Assembly (NCBI RefSeq): GCF_008692035.1
Contig: NZ_VTFG01000002.1
Location: 1,426,001-1,490,000 of the forward strand
DNA length: 64,000 nt
Source of the DNA: Pseudomonas marginalis
GTDB taxonomy: Bacteria; Pseudomonadota; Gammaproteobacteria; Pseudomonadales; Pseudomonadaceae
Reading direction: 5' to 3'
In this document: positions 43,562-52,851 of the stretch, piece by piece
Layout of the letters: every line of letters begins with the position of its first letter
Numbering within the stretch: position 1 is the first letter of the stretch
Notes under the pieces: generated by a model
Seen by the model: the letters and a program-made list of their open reading frames with translations, nothing else
Database searches by the model: none
Told to the model about the DNA's origin: nothing
Translations under genes and position numbers: made by a program

Positions 43562-44461
43562 ATGCTGGATTTTCTACCTGCCGCCGTACGCGGGGTGATC
43601 GCGTCCTTGTTGCTGGCGCTGAACACGATCCTGCTGTGCTCATTCCTGTTCATCGTGGCGCTGTTCAAGGCGCTGCCCTTCGCCAAGGGCTTCAGCGAAT
43701 GGCTGATGAACCACACCCATGAAGCCTGGGTCACCAACAACAAAGGTTGGATGAACCTGGTGTGCAGCACCCGTTGGCACCTTAAAGGCCTTGAAGGCCT
43801 GGACTACCAGCACTCGTACCTGGTGACCAGCAACCATCAGAGCTGGGTCGACATCATGGTCCTGCAATATGTGCTCAATCGTCGGATTCGCCCGCTGAAG
43901 TTCTTCCTCAAGCAGGAGTTGATCTGGGTGCCGGTGATTGGCCTGGCGTGGTGGGCACTGGGCTTTCCCTTCATGAAGCGCTACACCAAGGCCTACCTGG
44001 AAAAACACCCGGAGAAGAAAGGCAAGGACCTGGAAACCACTCGCAAGACCTGTGCGAAGTTTCGCGACAACCCGGTGGGTATTTTCAACTTTGCCGAAGG
44101 CACGCGTTTTACACCGGGCAAGCATGCGCAGCAGAAGTCGCCGTTTCGCTACCTGCTCAAGCCCAAGGCGGGTGGTATCGCGTTTGTGCTGGATGCCATG
44201 GGAGAACAGCTGAAATCACTGGTCAATGTGACCATTCACTACCCTGGCGGGCGCCCGGGGTATTGGGACTTGCTGTGCGGGAATGTGAAGGACGTTGTGG
44301 TGCAGTTTGAAGAGGTGCAGATTCCGGCCGAGTTTATCGGCAGGAATTATGAGCAGGATGGGGAGTATCGGTTGGCGTTCCAGGGGTGGATCAACCAACT
44401 GTGGGAAGAGAAGGATGCGTTACTGGACACGCTGCATAAAGACTTCCCAGACAAACGATGA
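43562..44461 (+). CDS. 1-acyl-sn-glycerol-3-phosphate acyltransferase-like protein (YihG family)
   Basis: 299-residue membrane acyltransferase of the PlsC superfamily. The catalytic NHQSWVD (HX4D) lies near residue 95, and FAEGTRFTPGKH provides the phosphate-binding EGTR block. An N-terminal hydrophobic segment anchors it. The overall shape matches the YihG/LptA-type acyltransferases that put an acyl chain at sn-2 of lysophosphatidic acid. The ATG abuts the pta stop. REP palindromes follow. Confidence 0.88.
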   Translation: MLDFLPAAVRGVIASLLLALNTILLCSFLFIVALFKALPFAKGFSEWLMNHTHEAWVTNNKGWMNLVCSTRWHLKGLEGLDYQHSYLVTSNHQSWVDIMVLQYVLNRRIRPLKFFLKQELIWVPVIGLAWWALGFPFMKRYTKAYLEKHPEKKGKDLETTRKTCAKFRDNPVGIFNFAEGTRFTPGKHAQQKSPFRYLLKPKAGGIAFVLDAMGEQLKSLVNVTIHYPGGRPGYWDLLCGNVKDVVVQFEEVQIPAEFIGRNYEQDGEYRLAFQGWINQLWEEKDALLDTLHKDFPDKR

Positions 44462-44463
44462 TC

Positions 44464-44560
44464 AAAATGTGGGAGAGGGCTTGCCCTCGATAGCAGTGTG
44501 TCAGTCAGTACATCTGTCACTGATCCACCGCTATCGGGGGCAAGCCCCCTCCCACATTTG
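44464..44560. repeat. Inverted pair of REP sequences
   Basis: Two 31-base REP units in opposite orientation: 44464-44494 and 44530-44560. The second, reverse-complemented, matches the first except at a few positions. Both share the core TGTGGGAG..GGGCTTGCCC..CGATAGC. It lies between the convergent acyltransferase and cysNC, the usual place for such a pair. Confidence 0.88.
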
Positions 44561-44572
44561 ACTGCGCGAGGC

Positions 44573-46471
44573 TTAGATCGCGCCGCGCTGACGCAACAGC
44601 TCCAGCACTTGCTTGACGCTGTCTTCCAGCGACAAGGCCTGGGTGTCGATTACCAGGTCGGCATTCAACGGCACGTCGTACGGGAAGGATTCGCCAGGGA
44701 TGTTATCCCCACCCGCCGCGTACAAGCCCTGCGGATCACGCTCGGCGCACACCTGCGGGGAGGCCTGCACGTACACGGTCAACAGGCGGTCGCTGCCAAT
44801 CAGCGCCTTGGCCTGTTCACGGCCTTCGGCATCCGGGGCAACGAACGCGGCCAGGGTCAGCAGGCCGGCTTCGTTGAACTGACGCGCCACGTGAGCGGCA
44901 CGGCGCCAGTTTTCGGTACGCCCGGCACGGTCCTGGGGCAAGCCCTTGTTCAGGTCGTGACGCAGGTTCTGGCCATCCAGCACGAACACCGCACGGCCCA
45001 TGTCGAACAGCTTGCGCTCGACCGCATAGGCCAGGGTGCTCTTGCCCGCGCCTGACAGACCGCTGAACAACACGGTAGCCGGTTGCTGGCCGAAACGCTG
45101 GGCGCGCTCCTCGGTGGCGACATGGGCCAACTTGCCGTGATGCGCCGCACTGCCGTGGGTGACCGGCGGTGCGATGATCATGCCGGCGCCCACGGTGCCG
45201 TTGGTCAGGCGGTCGATGACGATAAACGCACCGGTGGTGCGGTTGCTGTCATAGCCATCCAACGCGATGGCGGCGTCGAGGCTGACCTTGACCCGGCCGA
45301 TTTCGTTCAGTTGCAGCGAACTCGCCGGGCCTTCGGCCAGGGTGTTCACGTCCACACGGTGCACGATGCTGGTGATGGAACCCGGCACGTAGCTGGTGGC
45401 GCGCTTGATGTCGTATTTCTTGCCCGGCAGCATCGGTTCTTCGGCCATCCACACCAGCATGGCGTCGAAGGCGTCGGTCACTTGCGGCACGTTGTCGGCA
45501 TGCACCAGCAGGTCGCCACGGGAGATGTCGATCTCGTCTTCCATGGTCAGGGTCACGGCCTGGCCTGGGCCGGCGTGTTCCAGCTCACCTTCGAAGGTGA
45601 CGATGGATTTGACGCGGCTGCTCTTGCCCGACGGCAGCACCACGACTTCGTCGCCCTTGTGCACGATGCCGCTGGCCAGGGTGCCGGCGAACCCACGGAA
45701 GTTCAGGTTCGGACGGTTGACGTACTGCACCGGGAAACGCAGGTCGGTGTAGTTGCGGTCGTTGGCGATCTCGACGGTCTCGAGGATCTCCATCAGCGAC
45801 TGGCCGGTGTACCAGGGCGAGTGCTCGCTCTTGTTCACCACGTTGTCGCCCTTGAGCGCCGACATCGGCACGAATGCCATGGTGCTCGGCTTGAAGGCGA
45901 TGCCCTCGGCGAACTTCAGGTAATCGGCCTTGATCGACTCGAACACGCCTTGGTCAAAGCCATTGATGTCCATCTTGTTGACGGCGATCACGATGTGCTT
46001 GATGCCCAGCAGCGAAGCGATATAGCTGTGGCGACGGGTCTGGGTCTGCACGCCGTAGCGCGCGTCGATCAGGATGATCGCCAGGTCACAGGTGGATGCG
46101 CCGGTGGCCATGTTGCGGGTGTACTGCTCATGGCCGGGGGTGTCGGCGATGATGAATTTGCGCTTGGCGGTAGAGAAGTAGCGGTAGGCGACATCGATGG
46201 TGATGCCCTGCTCACGCTCGGCCTGCAGGCCGTCGACCAGCAACGCCAGGTCGATGTCGTCACCGGTGGTGCCGGACTTTTTCGAGTCACGGGTGATGGC
46301 TTCCAGGTGATCTTCGTAGATCATCTTGGAGTCGTGCAGCAGGCGCCCGATCAGGGTGCTCTTGCCGTCGTCGACGTTGCCACAGGTCAGGAAGCGCAAC
46401 ATTTCCTTGCGCTCGTGCTGGCCCAGGTAGGCGAGGATGTCCTCGCTGATCAAATCAGATTGATGCGACAT
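44573..46471 (-). CDS. cysNC: Bifunctional sulfate adenylyltransferase subunit 1 / adenylylsulfate kinase CysNC
   Basis: Sulfate activation: the CysN GTPase half works with CysD to make APS, and the fused CysC half phosphorylates it to PAPS. 632 residues. CysN has the EF-Tu-like G motifs GNVDDGKSTL, DTPGHEQYTRN and NKMD. CysC starts near residue 450 with the P-loop GLSGAGKSTLAYAVE. The fusion is the normal Pseudomonas form. It follows cysD by nine bases. Confidence 0.97.
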   Translation of the reverse strand: MSHQSDLISEDILAYLGQHERKEMLRFLTCGNVDDGKSTLIGRLLHDSKMIYEDHLEAITRDSKKSGTTGDDIDLALLVDGLQAEREQGITIDVAYRYFSTAKRKFIIADTPGHEQYTRNMATGASTCDLAIILIDARYGVQTQTRRHSYIASLLGIKHIVIAVNKMDINGFDQGVFESIKADYLKFAEGIAFKPSTMAFVPMSALKGDNVVNKSEHSPWYTGQSLMEILETVEIANDRNYTDLRFPVQYVNRPNLNFRGFAGTLASGIVHKGDEVVVLPSGKSSRVKSIVTFEGELEHAGPGQAVTLTMEDEIDISRGDLLVHADNVPQVTDAFDAMLVWMAEEPMLPGKKYDIKRATSYVPGSITSIVHRVDVNTLAEGPASSLQLNEIGRVKVSLDAAIALDGYDSNRTTGAFIVIDRLTNGTVGAGMIIAPPVTHGSAAHHGKLAHVATEERAQRFGQQPATVLFSGLSGAGKSTLAYAVERKLFDMGRAVFVLDGQNLRHDLNKGLPQDRAGRTENWRRAAHVARQFNEAGLLTLAAFVAPDAEGREQAKALIGSDRLLTVYVQASPQVCAERDPQGLYAAGGDNIPGESFPYDVPLNADLVIDTQALSLEDSVKQVLELLRQRGAI

Positions 46472-46480
46472 GACAGCCCC

Positions 46481-47398
46481 TTAGAAATAGCCTTGACGTT
46501 TTTTATCTTCCATCGAGCCTGCACCATCGTGGTCGATGACACGGCCCTGGCGCTCGGAAGTTCGCGTCAGGAGCATTTCCTGAATGATGTCCGTCAGCGT
46601 CTCGGCTTCGGACTCCACCGCGCCCGTCAACGGGTAGCAGCCAAGGGTACGGAAACGTACTTTCTTTTTGACGATTCGGGCTTTGTCTTCGTCGGACAGG
46701 TGCTCGAGGATGCGGTCGTCGTCGATCATGATCAACGTGCCGTTCTTCTCGATGACATCGCGTTCGGCGGCGAAGTACAGCGGCACGATCGGGATGCCTT
46801 CCAGGTAGATGTACTGCCAGATATCCAGCTCGGTCCAGTTGGACAGCGGGAACACACGGATCGACTCACCCTTGTTGACGTTGCCGTTGTAGACGTTCCA
46901 CAGCTCCGGGCGCTGGTTCTTCGGGTCCCACCGGTGCTTGCTGTCGCGGAATGAGTACACGCGCTCTTTGGCGCGGGATTTCTCTTCATCGCGACGGGCA
47001 CCGCCGAAGGCCGCGTCGAAACCATGCTTGTCCAAGGCCTGCTTGAGGCCTTCGGTCTTCATGATGTCGGTGTGCTTGGCGCTGCCGTGGGTGAACGGGT
47101 TGATGCCCTGCGCCACGCCATCCGGGTTGACATGGGTGATCAGGTCCAGGCCCAGTTCCTCGACCATTTTGTCGCGGAACTTGTACATCTCCTGGAATTT
47201 CCAGCGGGTGTCGACGTGCATCACCGGGAACGGCAGCTTGCCCGGGAAGAAGGCCTTGCGCGCCAGGTGCAGCATCACGGCGGAGTCTTTACCGATCGAG
47301 TAGAGCATCACCGGGTTATCGAACTCGGCGGCGACCTCGCGGATGATGTGGATGCTTTCCGCCTCCAGCTGTTTCAGATGCGTCAGTTTGTCGACCAT
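46481..47398 (-). CDS. cysD: Sulfate adenylyltransferase subunit 2
   Basis: Catalytic subunit of ATP sulfurylase, 305 residues, PP-loop family. The ATP pyrophosphatase motif is MLYSIGKDSAVMLHLA near residue 30, with GGARRDEEKSRAKER and HRWDPKNQRPELWN downstream. First gene of cysD-cysNC; CysB control is expected but I did not identify a site. Confidence 0.97.
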   Translation of the reverse strand: MVDKLTHLKQLEAESIHIIREVAAEFDNPVMLYSIGKDSAVMLHLARKAFFPGKLPFPVMHVDTRWKFQEMYKFRDKMVEELGLDLITHVNPDGVAQGINPFTHGSAKHTDIMKTEGLKQALDKHGFDAAFGGARRDEEKSRAKERVYSFRDSKHRWDPKNQRPELWNVYNGNVNKGESIRVFPLSNWTELDIWQYIYLEGIPIVPLYFAAERDVIEKNGTLIMIDDDRILEHLSDEDKARIVKKKVRFRTLGCYPLTGAVESEAETLTDIIQEMLLTRTSERQGRVIDHDGAGSMEDKKRQGYF

Positions 47399-47534
47399 GG
47401 TTACTCACGGAAAAACGATCTTATGGACGGCCAGCGGGCCGTGTTCGAGCGGGGCATGCTAGCACAGCACCTTCTTCTATTCAGGGCGCCAGCTAGATCG
47501 AAACGGTATATCAATATGCCCCAAGGTTTGGCCG

Positions 47535-48293
47535 TCAAATCGGGTTGGGGCAATCGATGAACAGATGCTCCAGGGCGAAGCGCCGCGCCAGGTAATCGCC
47601 CAGCGCCTGTACGCCATAACGCTCGGTGGCGTGGTGGCCGGCGGCGATAAAGCTGATGTCGTTTTCCCGGGCACTGTGGAAGGTTTGCTCGGAAGCTTCG
47701 CCGCTCAGGAACAGATCGACGCCCGCGGCGATGGCGTTGTCGATGTAACCCTGGCCGCCACCGGTGCACCAGCCGACGCGGCGGATCATCTGGCTGCCTT
47801 CGATCAGCAGCGGCTCGCGGCCCATCACGTCCTGCACACGCCGGGCGAAGTCGCGGGGCGACAGCGGTTCGGCGAGCGAGCCGACCAGGCCGACGATCCT
47901 GGGGTTGCTCGGGTCCAGTGGGCCTTCGACGGTGATATCCAACTGGCGGGCGAGTTGCACGTTATTGCCAACGTCGGGGTGCAGGTCCAGCGGCAGGTGG
48001 TAGGCCAGCAGGCTGATGTCGTGTTTGAGCAGGGTTTTCAGGCGGCGTTGCTTCATGCCGGTGATACAGGGGGTTTCGCCTTTCCAGAAATAACCGTGGT
48101 GCACCAGGATCAAATCGGCCTGGGCTTCGACGGCCGCGTCCAGCAGGGCCTGGCTGGCGGTCACGCCGCTGACGATGCGCATCACTTGCGGCCGCCCCTC
48201 GACCTGCAGGCCATTGGGGCAGTAATCGGCAATCTTTGCGCTGCCGAGGTAGCGGTCCGCTTCCTCGACGAGGGTGGTAAGGGGGACGGCCAT
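47535..48293 (-). CDS. Nif3-like dinuclear metal centre protein (YbgI family)
   Basis: 252-residue protein of the NIF3/DUF34 family, a toroidal hexamer with a dinuclear metal site. Metal ligands are visible: LVHHGYFWK, LLAYHLPLDLHPDVGNNVQLA and, near the C-terminus, AAGHHATERYGVQALG. E. coli YbgI has been linked to GTP cyclohydrolase I type 2 activity, but this is not settled. The gene is divergent from algW. Confidence 0.93.
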   Translation of the reverse strand: MAVPLTTLVEEADRYLGSAKIADYCPNGLQVEGRPQVMRIVSGVTASQALLDAAVEAQADLILVHHGYFWKGETPCITGMKQRRLKTLLKHDISLLAYHLPLDLHPDVGNNVQLARQLDITVEGPLDPSNPRIVGLVGSLAEPLSPRDFARRVQDVMGREPLLIEGSQMIRRVGWCTGGGQGYIDNAIAAGVDLFLSGEASEQTFHSARENDISFIAAGHHATERYGVQALGDYLARRFALEHLFIDCPNPI

Positions 48294-48395
48294 AAAAGAC
48301 TCCTAAATATCCCGTTCCGAGGCGCTCGCAGCCTCGTATAATGCGCGACATTATGGGCGCTCTCCCGCCCCCTGCAACCTGTCAGGACTTACTTG

Positions 48396-49550
48396 ATGCT
48401 CAAGGCACTGCGTTTTTTTGGATGGCCATTGCTGGCTGGCGTGCTGATCGCGATGCTGATTATTCAGCGTTATCCCCAGTGGGTGGGCTTGCCCAGCCTT
48501 GATGTCAACCTGCAACAGGCGCCCCAGACCAGCTCGGTGGTGCAAGGCCCGGTGACTTACGCGGACGCGGTGGTCATCGCCGCTCCTGCGGTGGTCAACC
48601 TGTACACCACCAAGGTCATCAACAAGCCGGCCCATCCGTTGTTTGAAGACCCGCAGTTCCGCCGCTACTTCGGTGACAACGGGCCCAAGCAGCGCCGCAT
48701 GGAGTCCAGCCTGGGTTCCGGGGTGATCATGAGCCCCGAAGGCTACATCCTCACCAATAACCACGTGACCACCGGCGCCGACCAGATTGTGGTGGCCCTG
48801 CGTGACGGCCGTGAAACCCTGGCCCGCGTGGTGGGCAGCGACCCGGAAACCGACCTCGCGGTCCTGAAGATCGATCTGAAAAGCCTGCCGTCCATCACCC
48901 TCGGCCGCTCCGATGGGCTGCGGGTGGGTGATGTGGCACTGGCTATCGGCAACCCGTTCGGAGTGGGCCAGACGGTGACCATGGGCATCATCAGCGCCAC
49001 CGGGCGAAACCAGCTGGGGCTGAACAGCTACGAGGACTTTATCCAGACCGACGCGGCGATCAACCCGGGCAACTCCGGCGGCGCACTGGTGGATGCCAAT
49101 GGCAACCTGACCGGCATCAACACGGCGATTTTCTCCAAGTCCGGCGGCTCCCAGGGCATCGGCTTTGCGATCCCGGTAAAGCTGGCGATGGAAGTGATGA
49201 AGTCGATCATCGAGCACGGCCAGGTGATTCGCGGCTGGCTGGGGATCGAAGTACAGCCGCTGACCAAGGAGCTGGCCGAGTCGTTCGGCCTGACCGGGCG
49301 CCCAGGCATCGTGGTTGCCGGGATTTTCCGCGATGGCCCGGCGCAGAAAGCCGGCCTGCAGCTGGGGGATGTGATCCTCAGCATCAACGGCGAACCGGCC
49401 GGTGATGGGCGCAAGTCGATGAACCAGGTCGCGCGGATCAAGCCGACCGACAAGGTGGCGATCCAGGTTATGCGCAACGGTAAAGAGATCAAGCTGCTGG
49501 CGGAAATCGGCCTGCGCCCACCGCCTGCGCCGGTCAAAGAAGAGGAATAA
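48396..49550 (+). CDS. algW: Periplasmic serine protease AlgW (DegS-type)
   Basis: Membrane-anchored HtrA protease that starts the cleavage of MucA, releasing sigma factor AlgU under envelope stress (alginate control). 384 residues: N-terminal anchor (residues 5-23), trypsin-like domain with His in TNNHVT, Asp in ETDLAVLK and Ser in GNSGGALV, then one PDZ domain (about 265-360). The ATG at 48396 is preferred over the adjacent TTG at 48393. Single PDZ and anchor separate it from MucD. Confidence 0.95.
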   Translation: MLKALRFFGWPLLAGVLIAMLIIQRYPQWVGLPSLDVNLQQAPQTSSVVQGPVTYADAVVIAAPAVVNLYTTKVINKPAHPLFEDPQFRRYFGDNGPKQRRMESSLGSGVIMSPEGYILTNNHVTTGADQIVVALRDGRETLARVVGSDPETDLAVLKIDLKSLPSITLGRSDGLRVGDVALAIGNPFGVGQTVTMGIISATGRNQLGLNSYEDFIQTDAAINPGNSGGALVDANGNLTGINTAIFSKSGGSQGIGFAIPVKLAMEVMKSIIEHGQVIRGWLGIEVQPLTKELAESFGLTGRPGIVVAGIFRDGPAQKAGLQLGDVILSINGEPAGDGRKSMNQVARIKPTDKVAIQVMRNGKEIKLLAEIGLRPPPAPVKEEE

Positions 49551-49560
49551 ACCGCCTCCA

Positions 49561-49584
49561 CAGGTACCCGTTCGCGGGTACCTG
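49561..49584. terminator. Perfect hairpin with UUCG loop after algW
   Basis: CAGGTACCCG-TTCG-CGGGTACCTG: ten perfect base pairs and a stable UUCG tetraloop, 10 bases after the algW stop. Only a weak T-rich stretch follows, so termination strength is uncertain; an mRNA 3'-end stabiliser is also possible. Confidence 0.75.
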
Positions 49585-49662
49585 TAAGCATATATTTCAA
49601 AGCAAAAGCATTCTCACTAGACATGTTATATTGTTTCAATATCGCTATTGGAACGCTCTATC

Positions 49663-51759
49663 ATGCCGTCTCGAAAGTTTGCCCCCCTGGCTGGCCTGGC
49701 CTTGGGTCTGCTGCTGGATCCCGCGTTTGCCGAAGAAAACACCGTTGAGCTGGATACCATCAGCGTCACTACCGACGCCTATGAATCCGCCACCGGCCCG
49801 GTCAAAGGCTACCGTGCCACCCGCTCTGCCAGCGCGACTAAAACCGACACCGCCCTGCGCGACATCCCACAGTCCATCAGCGTGATTCCCGCCTCGGTAC
49901 TCACGGACCTGGGCAGCACTAACGTGGAACGCGCCCTGGAGTTTGCCGGCGGGGTGTCCAAGCAGAACAACTTTGGCGGCCTCACGCTCTACGAATACAG
50001 CGTGCGCGGCTTCACCACCTCGGAGTTCTACCAGGACGGTTTCAGCGCCAACCGCGGCTACCCGAGCACACCGGACGCGGCCAATATCGAACGCATCGAA
50101 GTGCTCAAGGGCCCCGCAGCCAGCCTGTATGGCCGCGGTGATCCCGGTGGCACGGTGAATATCGTCACCAAAAAACCCCAGCCCGAAGCCTTCACCACCA
50201 TGCAAACCAGCGCGGGCAGTTGGGACCGTTATCGCACTGCCGTCGATATCAATACGCCGCTGGACAGCGAGGGCGACCTGCTGTCGCGGGTCAACCTGGC
50301 GGTGGAGGACAACAACAGCTTCCGCGATCACGTCGAGAGCAAGCGCGTATTCGTCGCGCCCTCATTCAGCTGGCAGCTGGACCCGGACACCCACCTGCTG
50401 GTGGAAAGCGAATTCGTACGCCACAGCTCCACCTTCGACCGGGGCATCGTCGATGCCCCAGGCGTATCGCGCTCCACCTTCCTCGGCGAACCCAACGACG
50501 GCACTATCGACAACCACAACAACCGCATCCAGGCGACCCTCGAGCATCATCTCAACGACGCCTGGAAACTGCGCCTGGCCAGCCATTACAAACAAGGCAG
50601 CCTGTGGGGCGACGCCTCGGAAAACCGCGCGCTGAACACCGACGGCCATACCCTTAACCGCCGTTACCGCGAACGCTCCACGGGCTGGCACGACAGCATC
50701 ACCCAACTGGAACTGCGCGGCCTGTTCGACCTTGGCAGTTGGCAGCATGAATTGCTGGTCGGCACCGAATACGAGGACTACCGCAAGAAGGAGCGCGTCA
50801 CCGCCATAGCCGGCAGCCCCTACGCCATCGACCTCTACAACCCGGTCTACGGCCAGCCCAAACCCAATGGCGCACGCTCCGGCACCGACTTCTTCGAACA
50901 GACCAAAAGCCAGGCACTGAACCTGCAAGACCAGATCATCTTCACCGACCGCTTGCGCGGCATGGTCGGCGCTCGCTTCGAGCATTTCGAACAAAGCACC
51001 GACGACTTCACCCGCAACCACGCCAAGAGTCGGCAAACCCACGACGCACTTACCCAGCGCGCCGGCCTGCTGTATCAACTGACGCCAGAGGTCGGCGTAT
51101 TCGCCAACGCTTCCACCTCGTTCAAGCCCAACAGCGGCCTGGACGCCAGCGGTAAGACCTTCAAGCCCGAAGAAGGCGTGGGCTATGAGGTGGGGATCAA
51201 GAGCGAGCTGTTCGACGACCGCCTCAGCGCCACCCTCGCCGCCTTCCATATCGAAAAGGAAAACGTGCTGGCCCTGGACCCGGCCACCAATACCAACCGC
51301 GCCATGGGCAAGGCACGCAGCCAGGGCTTCGACCTGCAACTGACAGGACAACTGACTGATGCGGTACGCGTGATCGGCGCCTTTGCCTACATCGACGCCG
51401 AAGTGACCAAGGGTGATAAAGCCATTCCTGCGGGCAGCCGCATCCTCGGCGTAGCCAAGCGCAGTGGCAGCCTGTTGGGGGTGTATGAATTCCAGGACGG
51501 CGCGCTGCGCGGTTCAGACCTGGGCGCGGCGTTCACCTATGTGGGGGATCGCTCGGGTGAAGCGCGCAGCCGCTTTGAACTGCCCGCCTACCACACCGTC
51601 GACTTGCTGGCCCATTACAAGGCCACGCAGAGCGTCACCGTGGGCCTGAACCTCAACAACTTGTTCGATGAAAAGTACTACGAGCGGTCCTACAGCAATT
51701 ACTGGGTCAATCCCGGCGAGCCGCGCAATCTCACCGTCAGCCTGACCCTCAACCTGTAA
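49663..51759 (+). CDS. TonB-dependent siderophore receptor
   Basis: Outer-membrane receptor of 698 residues for a ferric siderophore. The signal peptide is at 1-23 (ends AFAEE). A TonB-box-like ELDTISVT segment follows, then the plug domain (DIPQSISVIPASVL; RIEVLKGPAASLYGRGDPGGTVNIVTK) and a 22-strand barrel ending in the expected aromatic-hydrophobic strand (NLTVSLTLNL). There is no extra N-terminal signalling domain, so it should not activate a sigma/anti-sigma pair; none is nearby. The sequence does not fix the siderophore (ferrioxamine- or hydroxamate-like receptors are similar). ATG 49663 chosen. Confidence 0.95.
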   Translation: MPSRKFAPLAGLALGLLLDPAFAEENTVELDTISVTTDAYESATGPVKGYRATRSASATKTDTALRDIPQSISVIPASVLTDLGSTNVERALEFAGGVSKQNNFGGLTLYEYSVRGFTTSEFYQDGFSANRGYPSTPDAANIERIEVLKGPAASLYGRGDPGGTVNIVTKKPQPEAFTTMQTSAGSWDRYRTAVDINTPLDSEGDLLSRVNLAVEDNNSFRDHVESKRVFVAPSFSWQLDPDTHLLVESEFVRHSSTFDRGIVDAPGVSRSTFLGEPNDGTIDNHNNRIQATLEHHLNDAWKLRLASHYKQGSLWGDASENRALNTDGHTLNRRYRERSTGWHDSITQLELRGLFDLGSWQHELLVGTEYEDYRKKERVTAIAGSPYAIDLYNPVYGQPKPNGARSGTDFFEQTKSQALNLQDQIIFTDRLRGMVGARFEHFEQSTDDFTRNHAKSRQTHDALTQRAGLLYQLTPEVGVFANASTSFKPNSGLDASGKTFKPEEGVGYEVGIKSELFDDRLSATLAAFHIEKENVLALDPATNTNRAMGKARSQGFDLQLTGQLTDAVRVIGAFAYIDAEVTKGDKAIPAGSRILGVAKRSGSLLGVYEFQDGALRGSDLGAAFTYVGDRSGEARSRFELPAYHTVDLLAHYKATQSVTVGLNLNNLFDEKYYERSYSNYWVNPGEPRNLTVSLTLNL

Positions 51760-51772
51760 CACAATCAAAAAC

Positions 51773-51795
51773 GTGAGAGGGGTTAAGCCCCTCAC
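51773..51795. terminator. Bidirectional hairpin between siderophore receptor and hemH
   Basis: GTGAGAGGGG (51773-51782) pairs with CCCCTCAC (51788-51795), with a bulged A, flanked by AAAA on the left and ATTT on the right. It sits between two convergent genes and is similar to, but distinct from, the REP core. Confidence 0.65.
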
Positions 51796-51810
51796 ATTTG
51801 GATGACGTGA

Positions 51811-52836
51811 TTACAGCGAAAGCGGGGCTCTTTCACACAAGGTATTGAGCGCCGCCGCCCACTGCGGATCGTCATTCAAACACGGCACCAGCACCAACTC
51901 CTCACCGCCCGCCTCGCGGAATTGCTCCCGACCACGATCACCGATCTCTTCCAGGGTCTCGATGCAGTCGGCAACAAACGCGGGGCACATCACCAGCAGC
52001 TTTTTCACCCCTTGCCGGGCCAGCGCTTCCAGGCGTGCCTCGGTGTAGGGTTCGATCCACTTCGCACGGCCCAGGCGCGACTGGAACGCCACCGACCATT
52101 TGTCGTCGGGCAAGCCCAGGCGCGCGGCGAAGTCGCGGGCAACGCTGAAGCATTGCGCGCGGTAGCAGGTCGCGAGCACCTCAGGCGAGGCGTTCCTGCA
52201 GCAGTCCGCATCCTTGAAGCAATGCTGGCCGGTCGGGTCGAGCTTTTTCAGATGGCGCTCGGGCAAGCCGTGGAAGCTCAGCAGCAAGTGGTCGTAATGC
52301 GCGTCTATATAAGGTCGGGCGCTGGCTGCCAACGCGTCGAGGTATTCCGCCTGATCGTAGAATGGCTGCAGGATCGAGAACTGTACGTTGAGCTTTTTGT
52401 CACGCACTACCCGCTTGGCTTCTTCAATCACTGTGGTCACGGTGCTGTCGGCAAATTGCGGGTACAAGGGCGCCAAGGTGACTTTTTGAATACCTTGGGC
52501 GGCCAACCGCGTGAGCGTCGTTTCCAGGGAAGGCTCGCCATAACGCATCGCCAACTCCACTGGCCCCTGGGTCCACTGCGCGGTCATCTGCTGTTGCAGG
52601 CGACGGCTGAGCACCACCAGCGGCGAGCCCTCGTCCCACCAGATCGAGGCGTAGGCATGGGCCGATTGCTCGGGGCGCTTGATCAGGATCAGCGACACCA
52701 GCAAGCGCCGCACCGGCCACGGCAGATCGATGACATAAGGGTCCATCAGGAACTGATTGAGGTAGCTGCGCACATCGGCCACCGAAGTGGACGCCGGTGA
52801 ACCCAGGTTGACCAGTAACAACGCGTGATCCGTCAT
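51811..52836 (-). CDS. hemH: Ferrochelatase
   Basis: Inserts Fe2+ into protoporphyrin IX in the final step of haem synthesis. 341 residues. Core: LLVNLGSPAS at the start, SFHGLPERHLKKLDP with the catalytic histidine near residue 195, and KWIEPYTEARLEALARQGVKKLLVMCPAFVADCIETLEE. The CGxC-type cysteines of some ferrochelatases are replaced by DADCCRNA. It is 15 bases after yfcH. Neighbouring light-response genes make sense because porphyrins are photosensitisers. Confidence 0.97.
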   Translation of the reverse strand: MTDHALLLVNLGSPASTSVADVRSYLNQFLMDPYVIDLPWPVRRLLVSLILIKRPEQSAHAYASIWWDEGSPLVVLSRRLQQQMTAQWTQGPVELAMRYGEPSLETTLTRLAAQGIQKVTLAPLYPQFADSTVTTVIEEAKRVVRDKKLNVQFSILQPFYDQAEYLDALAASARPYIDAHYDHLLLSFHGLPERHLKKLDPTGQHCFKDADCCRNASPEVLATCYRAQCFSVARDFAARLGLPDDKWSVAFQSRLGRAKWIEPYTEARLEALARQGVKKLLVMCPAFVADCIETLEEIGDRGREQFREAGGEELVLVPCLNDDPQWAAALNTLCERAPLSL

Positions 52837-52851
52837 GCAACATCCTATCTC

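Noticed and set aside
45083..46954. 623-codon open frame on the plus strand
   Set aside because: It runs across cysNC and into cysD on the opposite strand, which are unambiguous; composition is shadow-like.
49602..49620. Possible Fur box before the siderophore receptor
   Set aside because: GCAAAAGCATTCTCACTAG has one good half (CATTCTCA) but the other half is poor; iron control is likely by function but the site is not convincing.
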